Positions 27,098-35,613 of a stretch of 64,000 nucleotides of DNA are shown in pieces. Made by a program: the position numbers and the translations under genes. Positions within the stretch are counted from its first letter, which is position 1. Each line of letters opens with the position of its first letter. Source of the DNA: JBBRDU01 sp038230335 (GTDB taxonomy: Bacteria; Verrucomicrobiota; Verrucomicrobiia; Chthoniobacterales; UBA10450); the NCBI GenBank assembly GCA_038230335.1, contig JBBRNL010000007.1, positions 1-64,000 of the forward strand, given 5' to 3'. Below the pieces are notes generated by a model that ran no database searches, had not been told where the DNA came from, and saw only the letters and a list, made by a program, of their open reading frames with translations.

Positions 27098-28636
27098 ATG
27101 GAGCGACCTGTTATTATCATCGGAGCCGGACCCGGCGGCTTGGCTGCGGCCGTGCTGCTTGCGAGTGCCGGTACGAAGGTCACCATCTTTGAGCGCCTGC
27201 CCATGGTGGGGGGGCGCACCTCCGCCATTCAGGCTGAAGGTTTCCGGTTCGACCTGGGCCCGACCTTTTTTCTTTACCCCCGCGTGCTGGAACAGATTTT
27301 TGCGGCCGCCGGGACTGATCTCGAACGTGAGGTCGAAATGGTGCGGTTGGATCCCAATTATCGGATCATCTTTGGACAAGGCGGCGAACTCCACGCCACC
27401 GGAGACATCCTGAGGATGGAAAGGGAAATCTCCTCATTGGCTCCTGACGATGTGCCCGGATTCCGTCGGTTCATGGCAGAGAACAGGACGAAGTTGGAAC
27501 GGATGCTTCCCTGCCTGGAGCAGCCATTCCTGGGCTGGGGGGATCTGCTGAACCGTCGCTTGCTCAAGATGTTGCCGATGCTTCGCCCTCATCAATCGGT
27601 CGACCGATATCTGAAGCGCTTTTTCCGCGATCCGCGCATGCGCCTGGCCTTTTCCTTTCAGTCAAAATATCTGGGCATGTCGCCATTTCGCTGCCCGAGT
27701 CTCTTTTCCATCCTTTCCTTTTTAGAGTACGAACATGGGGTCTACCATCCGATCGGCGGATGCAATGCGGTGACCGCGGCGTTGGCTCGCGTGGCCGAGC
27801 GACTGGGAGTCGAAATCAAACTAGGCCAGCCGGTCGAGCAGTTGCTCTTCGAGGGGCGGCGAGTCGTCGGCGTTCGCACAAATGAAGGGGAGCACAAGGC
27901 GGAGTCTGTCGTCGTCAATGCGGATTTCGCCCGAGCCATGACCCGTCTGGTTCCGGATAAACTCCGACGCCGTTGGAGCAACCGCCGCATCGCGCGCAAG
28001 AAATTTTCCTGCTCCACCTTCATGATGTACCTCGGACTCGAGGGAAAGTTCGACCTTCCGCATCACAACATTCATATCTCGGCGAACTACGAAACGAACT
28101 TGGATGAAATCGAGCGGCGCCATGTCTTGTCGGACGATCCCTCGTTTTATGTTCAGAACGCGAGCGTGACTGATCCGACTCTGGCTCCGGCCGGAATGAG
28201 TGCACTCTATGTCCTCGCCCCGGTCACGCATCAGCATTCGAATGTTGATTGGTCACGTGAGCGCGATAGATATCGCAGCCTGATGCTGCGGCAGATCGCC
28301 AAGGCCGGCTTCACCGATGTGGAATCGCGCATTCGCTTCGAGCGAATCATAACGCCGGCCGATTGGGACGAGCGCTACGAAATTCACGACGGCGCCACCT
28401 TTAATCTGTCGCACACGCTGGATCAGATGTTGCACCTCCGGCCGCGCAATCGCTTTGAGGACTTGGAAAACGTCTATTTGGTCGGAGGCGGAACCCATCC
28501 TGGGAGCGGCTTACCCGTTATCTTCCAGTCTGCCTTAATCACGAGTCGGCTCCTCCTGCAGGACCGTGGCTTTGTCCCCAAATTAGCGGACGTGGAAGCC
28601 AATGAACCCGATCTGGCCAAACTGGAGGCGGCGTGA
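27098..28636 (+). CDS. CrtN-like carotenoid (diapophytoene) desaturase
   Basis: 512 aa FAD-dependent CrtI-family oxidoreductase. The N-terminal dinucleotide fold is IIIGAGPGGLAAAVLLASAG (residues 6-25), followed by FERLPMVGGRTSAIQAEGFRFDLGPTFFLYP. The C-terminal FAD motif is NVYLVGGGTHPGSGLPVIFQSA. Internal landmarks (LAFSFQSKYLGMSPFRCPSLFSILSFLEYEHGVY, shown here in pieces: FQSKYLGM and EYEHGVYHPIGG) align with CrtN of staphylococci, which desaturates 4,4'-diapophytoene. First gene of the operon, starting 40 bp after the operator repeats. Its stop overlaps the next start in GTGA. Exact substrate (C30 or C40) is inferred from the operon. Confidence 0.88.
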   Translation: MERPVIIIGAGPGGLAAAVLLASAGTKVTIFERLPMVGGRTSAIQAEGFRFDLGPTFFLYPRVLEQIFAAAGTDLEREVEMVRLDPNYRIIFGQGGELHATGDILRMEREISSLAPDDVPGFRRFMAENRTKLERMLPCLEQPFLGWGDLLNRRLLKMLPMLRPHQSVDRYLKRFFRDPRMRLAFSFQSKYLGMSPFRCPSLFSILSFLEYEHGVYHPIGGCNAVTAALARVAERLGVEIKLGQPVEQLLFEGRRVVGVRTNEGEHKAESVVVNADFARAMTRLVPDKLRRRWSNRRIARKKFSCSTFMMYLGLEGKFDLPHHNIHISANYETNLDEIERRHVLSDDPSFYVQNASVTDPTLAPAGMSALYVLAPVTHQHSNVDWSRERDRYRSLMLRQIAKAGFTDVESRIRFERIITPADWDERYEIHDGATFNLSHTLDQMLHLRPRNRFEDLENVYLVGGGTHPGSGLPVIFQSALITSRLLLQDRGFVPKLADVEANEPDLAKLEAA

Positions 28637-29928
28637 AAGCTCTTCCCTTGGAACCAGGAGTTGATCTCCACTTTCTCAACATAAGTTGCGCGGTGGCGCG
28701 CAATGTCCAGCCCTCGTGGGCGAAGGAACCGATTACTCATCGTTTGGAGTTCGTCAGGCAGCTGCGGCACGAGATCGCAAATCATGCGCACGATCTGGCT
28801 GCGGGGGCTGCCGCCGTGGCCGGGCGACCCGTGGCGGAAAAATTGATTTCCGAAGTTCTTCCGTTGGCCGACGCCTGCCGCTGGCTGGAGAAAAACGCGG
28901 CCCGCGTTCTGGCAGACCAACGGCACAATCGCAAGGGACGCCCGCTTTGGCTGCGCGGCGTCTCCTTTTGTGTCCACCGCCAGCCGTTAGGTCTTATTTT
29001 GATTATAGGGCCCTGTAATTACCCTTTGTTTTTACCGGCCGTTCAGGCACTCCACGCGCTCGTCGCCGGAAACGCCGTCCTGCTGAAGCCCGCGCCTGGG
29101 ACACGTGAGGTCGCATTGTTGTTCGCCCACCTGGCAAAATCATCAGGACTCGATTCGCGTCTCCTCTCTGTTTTGCCGGAAGATGTGAGCGCCGCCCGAT
29201 CCTGCATTTTGGCGGGCGTGGACAAAGTCATCTACACCGGTTCATCCGAGAACGGGCGCAACGTTCTGGAACAACTGGCCGACTCTAACACCCCGGCGGT
29301 GATGGAGCTTTCCGGCGCGGACGCGGTGGTTGTACTCAAAGATGCCGACCTCGATCTTGTGCTTAACGCACTTCGTTTCGGCACAGGGTGGAATGATGGA
29401 GATACCTGTATCGCACCGCGGCGTTTGCTCGCGCACGAAGCGATCGCGCAACGGCTTCAGACCGGACTTTCCGACTCGGCCCTCAATCATTTCAACGTCG
29501 AAGAGTTTTACGAAGAAAACGACGCTGTTGAATCTGTCTCTCGGGCAAAGTTTGGACTCGGGGTCTCCATCTTCTCGCGCGATCGGCGCCGCGCGGCCGC
29601 CCTCGGCGAACGGATGCGGACCGGGTTCGTCACGATCAATGATTTGATCGTTCCGACGGCGGATCCCCGCCTGCCCTTCGGGGGTCTCAGGGCAAGCGGA
29701 TTTGGCGTGACGCGCGGTGCGGAAGGATTACTGGAGATGACACATCCGCACGTCGTCGCGCTTCGCCGGGGCAAATCGAAAGCGCATTTGCAGCCGCTCA
29801 TGGACTCCGACGCGGAGCTCTTTTCAACCTATATCTCGGCCGCGCATTCTCAGAAGTTCGTCACACGATGGCGAGCGGCGCGACAGATGGTTCGGCTCCT
29901 GGCCGTCCGAAAAAGGGAAACAAAATGA
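28633..29928 (+). CDS. Aldehyde dehydrogenase of carotenoid oxidation (diapocarotenal dehydrogenase type)
   Basis: 431 aa, GTG start with GGAG 7 nt upstream, overlapping the CrtN-like stop by 4 nt. Aldehyde dehydrogenase superfamily residues are in place: IIGPCNYP (Asn129), LLKPAP (Lys152), IYTGSSENG, MELSGADA (Glu225) and the catalytic Cys259 in GDTCIAPRR. It is shorter than typical 480-500 aa enzymes because the N-terminus is trimmed. In staphyloxanthin-type and planctomycetal C30 pathways such an enzyme turns the terminal aldehyde made by CrtP into a carboxylate. Position between CrtN- and CrtP-like genes supports that role. Confidence 0.85.
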   Translation: MKALPLEPGVDLHFLNISCAVARNVQPSWAKEPITHRLEFVRQLRHEIANHAHDLAAGAAAVAGRPVAEKLISEVLPLADACRWLEKNAARVLADQRHNRKGRPLWLRGVSFCVHRQPLGLILIIGPCNYPLFLPAVQALHALVAGNAVLLKPAPGTREVALLFAHLAKSSGLDSRLLSVLPEDVSAARSCILAGVDKVIYTGSSENGRNVLEQLADSNTPAVMELSGADAVVVLKDADLDLVLNALRFGTGWNDGDTCIAPRRLLAHEAIAQRLQTGLSDSALNHFNVEEFYEENDAVESVSRAKFGLGVSIFSRDRRRAAALGERMRTGFVTINDLIVPTADPRLPFGGLRASGFGVTRGAEGLLEMTHPHVVALRRGKSKAHLQPLMDSDAELFSTYISAAHSQKFVTRWRAARQMVRLLAVRKRETK

Positions 29929-31481
29929 GCAACACAGGTATCATTGGTGGTGGATTAGGAGGCCTGGCTTCAGCCTGCGTGTTGGCGGCGCGGGGACACA
30001 AAGTGGTTCTTTTCGAGCGGAACGATTGGTTAGGCGGCAAGGCCGCCGTCCTGGAGAAGGACGGATTTCGTTTCGACATGGGGCCAACCATTCTGACCCT
30101 GCCGTCGGTTCTGGACAAAATCTTCGGCGAAGCCGGCCGAAATATGTCAGACGCTCTCGATCTCGTCCGGCTCGATCCACAGTGGCGCTCATTCTTTCAG
30201 GACGGTTCCACTCTCGATCTCGTGGCCGATGCCGGACAAATGGCGAAGAATCTGCACGCTTTCACGGGAGATGACAGGACGGGCGATGGCTACCGACGCT
30301 TTCTCGGCCTCTCCGAAAAGCTGCATCAAATTTCGGATAAGTTCTTCTTTTGGCGTTCCGTCGGCGGGCTCCGCGATATGTTCGAGGCGCGCTCGACCTT
30401 TCAGATCAATATCTTACGCGACCTTCTGGCCATGCAGCCGGGCCGGACGGTGGCGGGAGTTGTGCGCGGGCACATCCCGGACGCGCGCGTCGCGCAAATG
30501 GTGGATCACTTCACGCAGTACGTCGGTTCGGCGCCGGACGCTTCGCCGGCTGTTCTCTGCGGAATCGCGCACATGCAGACGCAGGAAGGAATTTGGTATC
30601 CCATGGGCGGAACGCGATCTATCCCGGCCGCCTTGCAGGAACTGGCCTTGTCCCTCGGGGTTGAGATACGGTGCGGTGAAGAGGTCACGCGTATTCTCAC
30701 TAATAAGGGTGCCGTGTCGGGTCTTCGCCTGGCCTCGGGCGAAGAGCTCCCCTTCGACGCGATCATATCGAACTGCGACAGCGTCCGGACGCACCGAGAA
30801 TTGCTGAATAACGAGGCGCGGTTCGCTTTCGAACGCCGTCGACGCTACGAGCCTGCCTGCTCAGGAGTCGTGCTCTATCTGGGTTTGCGCGAACGGTACG
30901 AGCATCTTCTTCATCACAATTTTGTCTTCTCGCGCGATCCGAAAGAAGAATTCCGCGCCATCTATGGGCGCGGCGAACCCGCAGCGGACCCGACCTGTTA
31001 CGTTTGCGCGCCGGCCCGGACTGAGCCCGGCGTCGCACCCGATGGCGGCGAGGCTCTTTATGTTTTGGTGCATACACCGTACTTGCGGCCGCACCACGAC
31101 TGGAACCGGATGCTGCCGGCGTATCGGAATACAATCATCGAAAAGTTGCGCGGCACCGGCGGGATGGAGGACATCGAGTCCCGTATCGTTTTCGAAGAGG
31201 CTTTGACGCCGGCCGGAATTCATCGTCGCTACCATGTTTTAAACGGCGCGATTTACGGTCTGGCCAGCCACGGCCGTTTCCTCGGAGCGTTCAAGCCGGG
31301 GAATCGCAGTCCGGACGTGGAGCGGCTTTACCTCGCAGGCGGGGCGGCTCATCCCGGTCCCGGCATGCCCATGGTGTTGATGTCGGGATGGATCGCGGCC
31401 GACGCGCTTGACCGCGAAATGAACGGTCCCACAACGGATGCATCGAAGTTCGTTAGGCAGGAAGTCGAGGTCGGCCTGTGA
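29925..31481 (+). CDS. CrtP-like carotenoid terminal oxygenase/desaturase
   Basis: 518 aa from ATG 29925 (MSNTGIIGGGLGGLASA), with AAGGGA upstream and ATGA overlap with the previous gene. A second CrtI-family flavoprotein, but clearly closer to CrtP (4,4'-diaponeurosporene oxidase): the segments DPQWRSFFQDGSTLDL, QYVGSAPDASPAVL, HMQTQEGIWYPMGG, LHHNFVFSRDP and LNGAIYGLASHGRF have counterparts in staphylococcal CrtP. It would oxidise a terminal methyl group of the carotenoid to an aldehyde, the substrate of the preceding dehydrogenase. C-terminal FAD motif: RLYLAGGAAHPGPGMPMVLMSG. Confidence 0.87.
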   Translation: MSNTGIIGGGLGGLASACVLAARGHKVVLFERNDWLGGKAAVLEKDGFRFDMGPTILTLPSVLDKIFGEAGRNMSDALDLVRLDPQWRSFFQDGSTLDLVADAGQMAKNLHAFTGDDRTGDGYRRFLGLSEKLHQISDKFFFWRSVGGLRDMFEARSTFQINILRDLLAMQPGRTVAGVVRGHIPDARVAQMVDHFTQYVGSAPDASPAVLCGIAHMQTQEGIWYPMGGTRSIPAALQELALSLGVEIRCGEEVTRILTNKGAVSGLRLASGEELPFDAIISNCDSVRTHRELLNNEARFAFERRRRYEPACSGVVLYLGLRERYEHLLHHNFVFSRDPKEEFRAIYGRGEPAADPTCYVCAPARTEPGVAPDGGEALYVLVHTPYLRPHHDWNRMLPAYRNTIIEKLRGTGGMEDIESRIVFEEALTPAGIHRRYHVLNGAIYGLASHGRFLGAFKPGNRSPDVERLYLAGGAAHPGPGMPMVLMSGWIAADALDREMNGPTTDASKFVRQEVEVGL

Positions 31482-32296
31482 TCGCGACCAAACAGGCCCA
31501 GAAAGTCAGCCCGCCTCAGCCGTCGCGCCAGCTCTTGCGTGTTTTCGCCCGCTACAGCCGCTATTACCTCGGCCGGCATTTTCATTCCGTTCGCGTCTCG
31601 AAAGACTCGGTTCTTCCAGCCTCCGACATGGCGAGGCCGATCGTCATGTATTTAAATCATTCGTCATGGTGGGATCCGCTCATTTGTCTGTATTTGGCGC
31701 GATGCTGGTTTCCCGATCGCACTTCGCTTGCTCCGATCGATGCGGGAATGCTGAAGCAGTATGCATTTTTTAAACATCTCGGATTCTATCCGGTCGAAGC
31801 GGGAACAGCCCGAGGCGCACGAGATTTTCTCCGTACCACAGCTCAGCTGCTGAAGTCGGATCGGAATATGGTCTGGCTGACGCCGCAAGGACGCTTCGTT
31901 GACGCGCGCGAGCGCCCCATCCCTTTTCGTCGCGGTCTCGGCGCCCTCGCCCATCGCAGCGAACGGGCCCTCTTCGTTCCCCTCGCGATTGATTATACCT
32001 TTTGGACCGAGCCCCAGCCGGAAATCTTGATTTCGGTTGGCCCAGCCGTCGCCGCGGAAGAGATGATTATCAGCAGCGTCAGCGATTGGACTGATTTCTT
32101 CTCGTCATCGCTGGAAGAAACGCAGGACCGACTGGCGGCGAGCGCCTGTCGGCGTGATCCGGATGACTGGGTCGTTTTGGAAAGAGGAGCTTCCGGGATC
32201 AATGCCATTTACGACGGCTGGCGATCCCTGCGTTCGCGCATGCAAGGCCGGTCTTTCACGCGAGAGCACCAGCCGGATGACGCCGCTGCCCGATGA
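31478..32296 (+). CDS. PlsC-like acyltransferase, probable carotenoid glycoside acyltransferase
   Basis: 272 aa, GTG start overlapping the CrtP-like stop in GTGA. The glycerophosphate-acyltransferase fold is shown by the NHSSWWD box (His61-x4-Asp66), a following PIDAGMLKQYAFFKHLGFYPVE segment, and WLTPQGRFVDARERPIPFRRG in the place of the usual EGTRS block. In glycosylated C30 carotenoid pathways, an acyltransferase esterifies the sugar with a fatty acid. The operon position between CrtP-like and glycosyltransferase genes suggests this role; a general phospholipid acyltransferase is the alternative. Confidence 0.8.
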   Translation: MIATKQAQKVSPPQPSRQLLRVFARYSRYYLGRHFHSVRVSKDSVLPASDMARPIVMYLNHSSWWDPLICLYLARCWFPDRTSLAPIDAGMLKQYAFFKHLGFYPVEAGTARGARDFLRTTAQLLKSDRNMVWLTPQGRFVDARERPIPFRRGLGALAHRSERALFVPLAIDYTFWTEPQPEILISVGPAVAAEEMIISSVSDWTDFFSSSLEETQDRLAASACRRDPDDWVVLERGASGINAIYDGWRSLRSRMQGRSFTREHQPDDAAAR

Positions 32297-33429
32297 TTGC
32301 TTCGACCGCAATTGCCTTAATCAGCTGCGTTTTGGCCGGCATTCCTGCATTTTTGTTCCTGCGGAACCGATCGCTTTATCTCACGCCTGCCGAACCGGGA
32401 CCAGGATTGCTGCCGCAGTGCTCCGTCCTGATACCGGCGCGAAATGAAGAGTCTACCATCGGAGACGCAATAGCGTCCGTCTTACAGAGCCGCGGGGCTG
32501 TCTTTGAGGTGCTGGTGTACGATGACGAATCGACCGACGCGACAGCCGAAGTCGTCGGCCAGATAGCCCGATGCGATGACCGCATTCAACTCGTTAGGTC
32601 TTCGCCTCTTCCGGCTGGGTGGTGCGGCAAGCAATATGCCTGTCACGTCCTGAGCGAAGCGGCGCAATACCGGTGGTTGTTCTTCATGGACGCGGATGTG
32701 CGGCTGAGCGAGGACGCCCTGACGCGCGTCATCGGATTCATGCAAAAGAGCGGTGCTGCTCTGGTCAGTGGCGTGCCCGCACAAACGACCGGTAGCTTTC
32801 TCGAGAGACTGCTCATTCCTCTAATTCATTTCATCCTGCTTGGATTTCTCCCGCTGGAGCGGATGCGTTCAAGCCGTGACCCAGCTCTGGCCGCCGGTTG
32901 TGGGCAACTCTTCGTGGCCGAGCGCGAGGCGTATCGGCGCTGCGGCGGCCATCGCGCCATCGGCGCATGTCTACATGATGGTGTCAATCTGCCGCGCGCT
33001 TTCCGGGCAGCGGGATTTGCCACTGACGTGTTCGACGCAACCGACGTGGCGGTTTGCCGCATGTATAGAAGTAATACCGAAGTCTGGCGCGGCTTGTCCC
33101 GAAATGCGCACGAAGGCCTTGGAACTCCACGTCTGATCGGATTTGCCACCATCCTTCTCTTCGGCGGGCAGGTGCTGCCATTTGTCCTGCTCGCGTGGGG
33201 TCTGTTTCACCCGTTGCCCGCGGTAGCCCTGCTTCTGGCGGGAGCCGGCGTGTTACTCGCTTACCTGCCTCGAGCGTTCGCTTTAAAACGATTCCGGCAG
33301 AGCTTGTTTGGTGCGCTCGTTCATCCCCTCGGAATTTGCGCCTTGCTCGCCATTCAATGGCAGGCCTTTTTCCGGACCTGCCTGGGCGTGGCGCCCCACT
33401 GGAAAGGGCGCGCCTATCTCGTGAAATAA
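32293..33429 (+). CDS. Family 2 glycosyltransferase, CrtQ-like
   Basis: 378 aa. N-terminal membrane helix (STAIALISCVLAGIPAFLFL), then the GT-A domain: CSVLIPARNEESTIGDAI, YDDESTDAT, FFMDADVRLSED (DAD metal site), GWCGKQYAC as in CrtQ-type enzymes. Three C-terminal hydrophobic segments follow. CrtQ joins glucose to the carotenoid carboxylate. It is the last gene of the operon (ATGA overlap with the acyltransferase) and converges with a 19-bp gap on the START-like gene. Confidence 0.87.
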   Translation: MIASTAIALISCVLAGIPAFLFLRNRSLYLTPAEPGPGLLPQCSVLIPARNEESTIGDAIASVLQSRGAVFEVLVYDDESTDATAEVVGQIARCDDRIQLVRSSPLPAGWCGKQYACHVLSEAAQYRWLFFMDADVRLSEDALTRVIGFMQKSGAALVSGVPAQTTGSFLERLLIPLIHFILLGFLPLERMRSSRDPALAAGCGQLFVAEREAYRRCGGHRAIGACLHDGVNLPRAFRAAGFATDVFDATDVAVCRMYRSNTEVWRGLSRNAHEGLGTPRLIGFATILLFGGQVLPFVLLAWGLFHPLPAVALLLAGAGVLLAYLPRAFALKRFRQSLFGALVHPLGICALLAIQWQAFFRTCLGVAPHWKGRAYLVK

Positions 33430-33448
33430 CGTCTGAAGTTCTCTTGGC

Positions 33449-34096
33449 CTAACGATTATATTTCGGATCCTGCGCCTGCTTCCGCACGGCCGTAAACACC
33501 TTCCTGATCGCGATCTCACTCGCGCCGTTCGCGATGAACGCCGGCAGGGCGCCGCCGCTGTCTGTGAAAACAGAATAAGTCGCGCGAGTTTTTCCAGGTC
33601 CCTGCGGCTCGAGCAACCACGAGCCTTCACATAATGTGACACGCAGTACGCCTTTTTTCGGGGCAGGACTCAACTCGTTAGCCGGTTGCCACCGGTTGAG
33701 ATAAACCAACCCGCCCCCACTGGCCCAGGATTTTGCATCGATCCGCAGAGTGTAATCACGGTCGCTGCAGAATTTCGGGGAAACGCGCTGATAAGTGAAA
33801 GTGGAATTACCTTCCCGCTTTACGATCCGGCACTCTGCTATATACGGCATAAATGCCGGGTAACTGTCGACGTCGTCGAGAACCTGGTGAACGGTCGTGG
33901 TCGGTGCGTCGATATCCCCGGTCGCTTTGAACTCTTTCAAGGACGAGCCCGCGCGGAGGCGACTGTAAAGGGTGACTCCCTTCGCGCTGGTCCCCACGTT
34001 CCACGTTTTGTCAGCTTCGGCCGCCGGTTCGGTCGCCCGAAGCTGATGGGAAGTGGCTAGAATCAACAGGAAATGGGCAAGGCGCCGGCCAGTCAC
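33449..34096 (-). CDS. Exported START/SRPBCC-domain protein
   Basis: 215 aa if started at GTG 34096 (MTGRRLAHFLLILATSHQLRATEPAAE), which gives a plausible signal peptide; the frame is open further upstream but the extra residues look non-coding. The body is a helix-grip lipid-binding fold: TWNVGTSAKGVTLYSR, TVHQVLDDVDSYPAFMPYIAE, FTYQRVSPKFCSDRDYTLRI, YSVFTDSGGALPAFIANGA. Proteins of this type bind hydrophobic ligands. Its place beside the carotenoid operon is suggestive, but it is convergent and not in the operon. Start uncertain. Confidence 0.7.
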   Translation of the reverse strand: MTGRRLAHFLLILATSHQLRATEPAAEADKTWNVGTSAKGVTLYSRLRAGSSLKEFKATGDIDAPTTTVHQVLDDVDSYPAFMPYIAECRIVKREGNSTFTYQRVSPKFCSDRDYTLRIDAKSWASGGGLVYLNRWQPANELSPAPKKGVLRVTLCEGSWLLEPQGPGKTRATYSVFTDSGGALPAFIANGASEIAIRKVFTAVRKQAQDPKYNR

Positions 34097-34319
34097 TTGG
34101 CGATCATAGCAAATCTCGCAGGGCGCGCATCCGCGAAAGTGAACCGTGTCAGGCGGCGCGGCCGCAGCGTTCCCAGGGAGAAGCCTCATGGCTCTCAGAA
34201 TTTTGCATCCGCTCCAGCACGACCAGCGGATGGCTTGGTAGTCCAATGCAGCAGGCAACCAAACAATCCGGTCCAAAGAACCGGCCGCTCCGCTGCATCG
34301 GTTTCAACCAAACTATATT

Positions 34320-34871
34320 ATGAACAAATTAACACGTCTTAGTCTCATGACGCTGGCCGGCACTTCTCTCGCGGTGACCGCCTTTTCCGCGCAAAATCCA
34401 AAAGTCGGTGGCGCGCCCATGTTTGCGAACAAGAACATCATTCAAAACGCGGTGAAATCGAAAGATCACACCACGCTCGTCGCCGCGGTCAAGGCCGCGG
34501 GTCTTGTCGCGACGCTGGAAGGCAAAGGACCGTTTACGGTCTTCGCTCCGACCAATGAAGCGTTCGAGAAACTTCCTGCCGGCACCGTCGAGACACTGCT
34601 GAAGCCAGAGAATAAAGCCAAGCTGGCGGGTGTTCTGACTTACCACGTGGTGGCTGGAAAGTACACGGCGGCCAAGTTGGGCCAGGAAATTAAAGCGGGC
34701 GGCGGGTCCGCTACGCTGACGACCGTCAATGGAGAGAAATTGACGGCTAAGATGTCGGGCGATTCGATCGAGCTGACCGACACCAAGGGTAACATGGCGA
34801 AGGTGACGATCGGCGACGTTATGCAATCGAATGGTGTGATCCATGTGATCGATACGGTAGTCATGCCGTAG
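34320..34871 (+). CDS. Secreted fasciclin-domain protein
   Basis: 183 aa: a signal peptide (LSLMTLAGTSLAVTAFSAQ) and one fasciclin (FAS1) domain with both conserved boxes, GPFTVFAPTNEAFEKLPAGTV and the C-terminal NGVIHVIDTVVMP, plus the YH motif (LTYHVVAGKYTA). FAS1 proteins mediate adhesion. The next two genes are a SigK-like sigma factor and its RskA-like anti-sigma factor. In mycobacteria, SigK/RskA controls the fasciclin proteins MPT70/MPT83, so the same link is likely here. Intergenic gap to the sigma factor is about 150 bp. Confidence 0.92.
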   Translation: MNKLTRLSLMTLAGTSLAVTAFSAQNPKVGGAPMFANKNIIQNAVKSKDHTTLVAAVKAAGLVATLEGKGPFTVFAPTNEAFEKLPAGTVETLLKPENKAKLAGVLTYHVVAGKYTAAKLGQEIKAGGGSATLTTVNGEKLTAKMSGDSIELTDTKGNMAKVTIGDVMQSNGVIHVIDTVVMP

Positions 34872-35025
34872 CACCAACGCTCGCAAGGCGCGGGCGGCGA
34901 TGGAGGTCGCCGTCCGCGTTCCCCCCGGAATTTACTTTTGCGACAACGGGCTTGGTCCCGATCGTTCCCATGTGTTCGGGCTTGTCAGTGTCACAAGCAT
35001 GACTTATGGCGGTGCAGACGAGGGC

Positions 35026-35613
35026 ATGCAGGATCATACGGCACAACAAAAAGCGGACGCACAACTGATGACTCGAGTCGCACAAGGCGATCAGATGGCG
35101 TTCAGCGCGCTTTACGACCGGTTGAGCGGCCCGCTCTATTCGCTTTCGTTCAAGATGCTGGGGAATGCGGCGGAAGCCGAAGACGCCTTGCAGGAGGTCT
35201 GTTTGCAAATATGGCGCCGCGCCCCCACGTATGATTCCGCGCAAAGCAGCGTCTTCAGCTGGGCCGTGCTCCTGACCCGCGGAAAAGTCATCGACCGGCT
35301 ACGCGCGCGGGGCCGGCGTTCGCGCGTGGTGGCAGGGTCGATCGAGGACGAAGGCAATTTGATTGACCCGGCCGACGCATCCACCAGTGAGACGGCAGCG
35401 GATAACGTAAGTAGAAATGAAGAAGCCGTCCGTGTTCGAACCGTTCTTGGAGGACTTCCGTCCGACCAGCGGCAGGCAATAGAAATGGCTTTTTTCTCCG
35501 AACTGACGCATCACGAAATTGCGACGCAGTTGAATCAACCACTGGGAACGGTCAAGGCGCGCATTCGACGCGGTATGCTGCGCTTGCGTGACGGGTTAAG
35601 GAGATCGCCATGA
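35026..35613 (+). CDS. SigK-like ECF RNA polymerase sigma factor
   Basis: 195 aa from ATG 35026 (MQDHTAQQKADAQLMTRVAQGD); ATG 34999 is an alternative and the ribosome site is weak for both. Region 2 (FSALYDRLSGPLYSLSFKMLGNAAEAEDALQEVCLQIWRRAP, in parts LGNAAEAEDALQEV and SSVFSWAVLLTRGKVIDRLR) and region 4 (LPSDQRQAIEMAFFSELTHHEIA, LNQPLGTVKARIRRGMLRLRD) are complete, with no region 3. Its stop overlaps the anti-sigma start in ATGA, so the two are translationally coupled. It probably drives the fasciclin gene and itself. Confidence 0.92.
   Translation: MQDHTAQQKADAQLMTRVAQGDQMAFSALYDRLSGPLYSLSFKMLGNAAEAEDALQEVCLQIWRRAPTYDSAQSSVFSWAVLLTRGKVIDRLRARGRRSRVVAGSIEDEGNLIDPADASTSETAADNVSRNEEAVRVRTVLGGLPSDQRQAIEMAFFSELTHHEIATQLNQPLGTVKARIRRGMLRLRDGLRRSP

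Noticed and set aside
26061..33429. A phytoene or squalene synthase inside the carotenoid cluster
   Set aside because: No protein in the region has the DxxxD-type prenyl-diphosphate motifs of that family; the precursor enzyme is not here.
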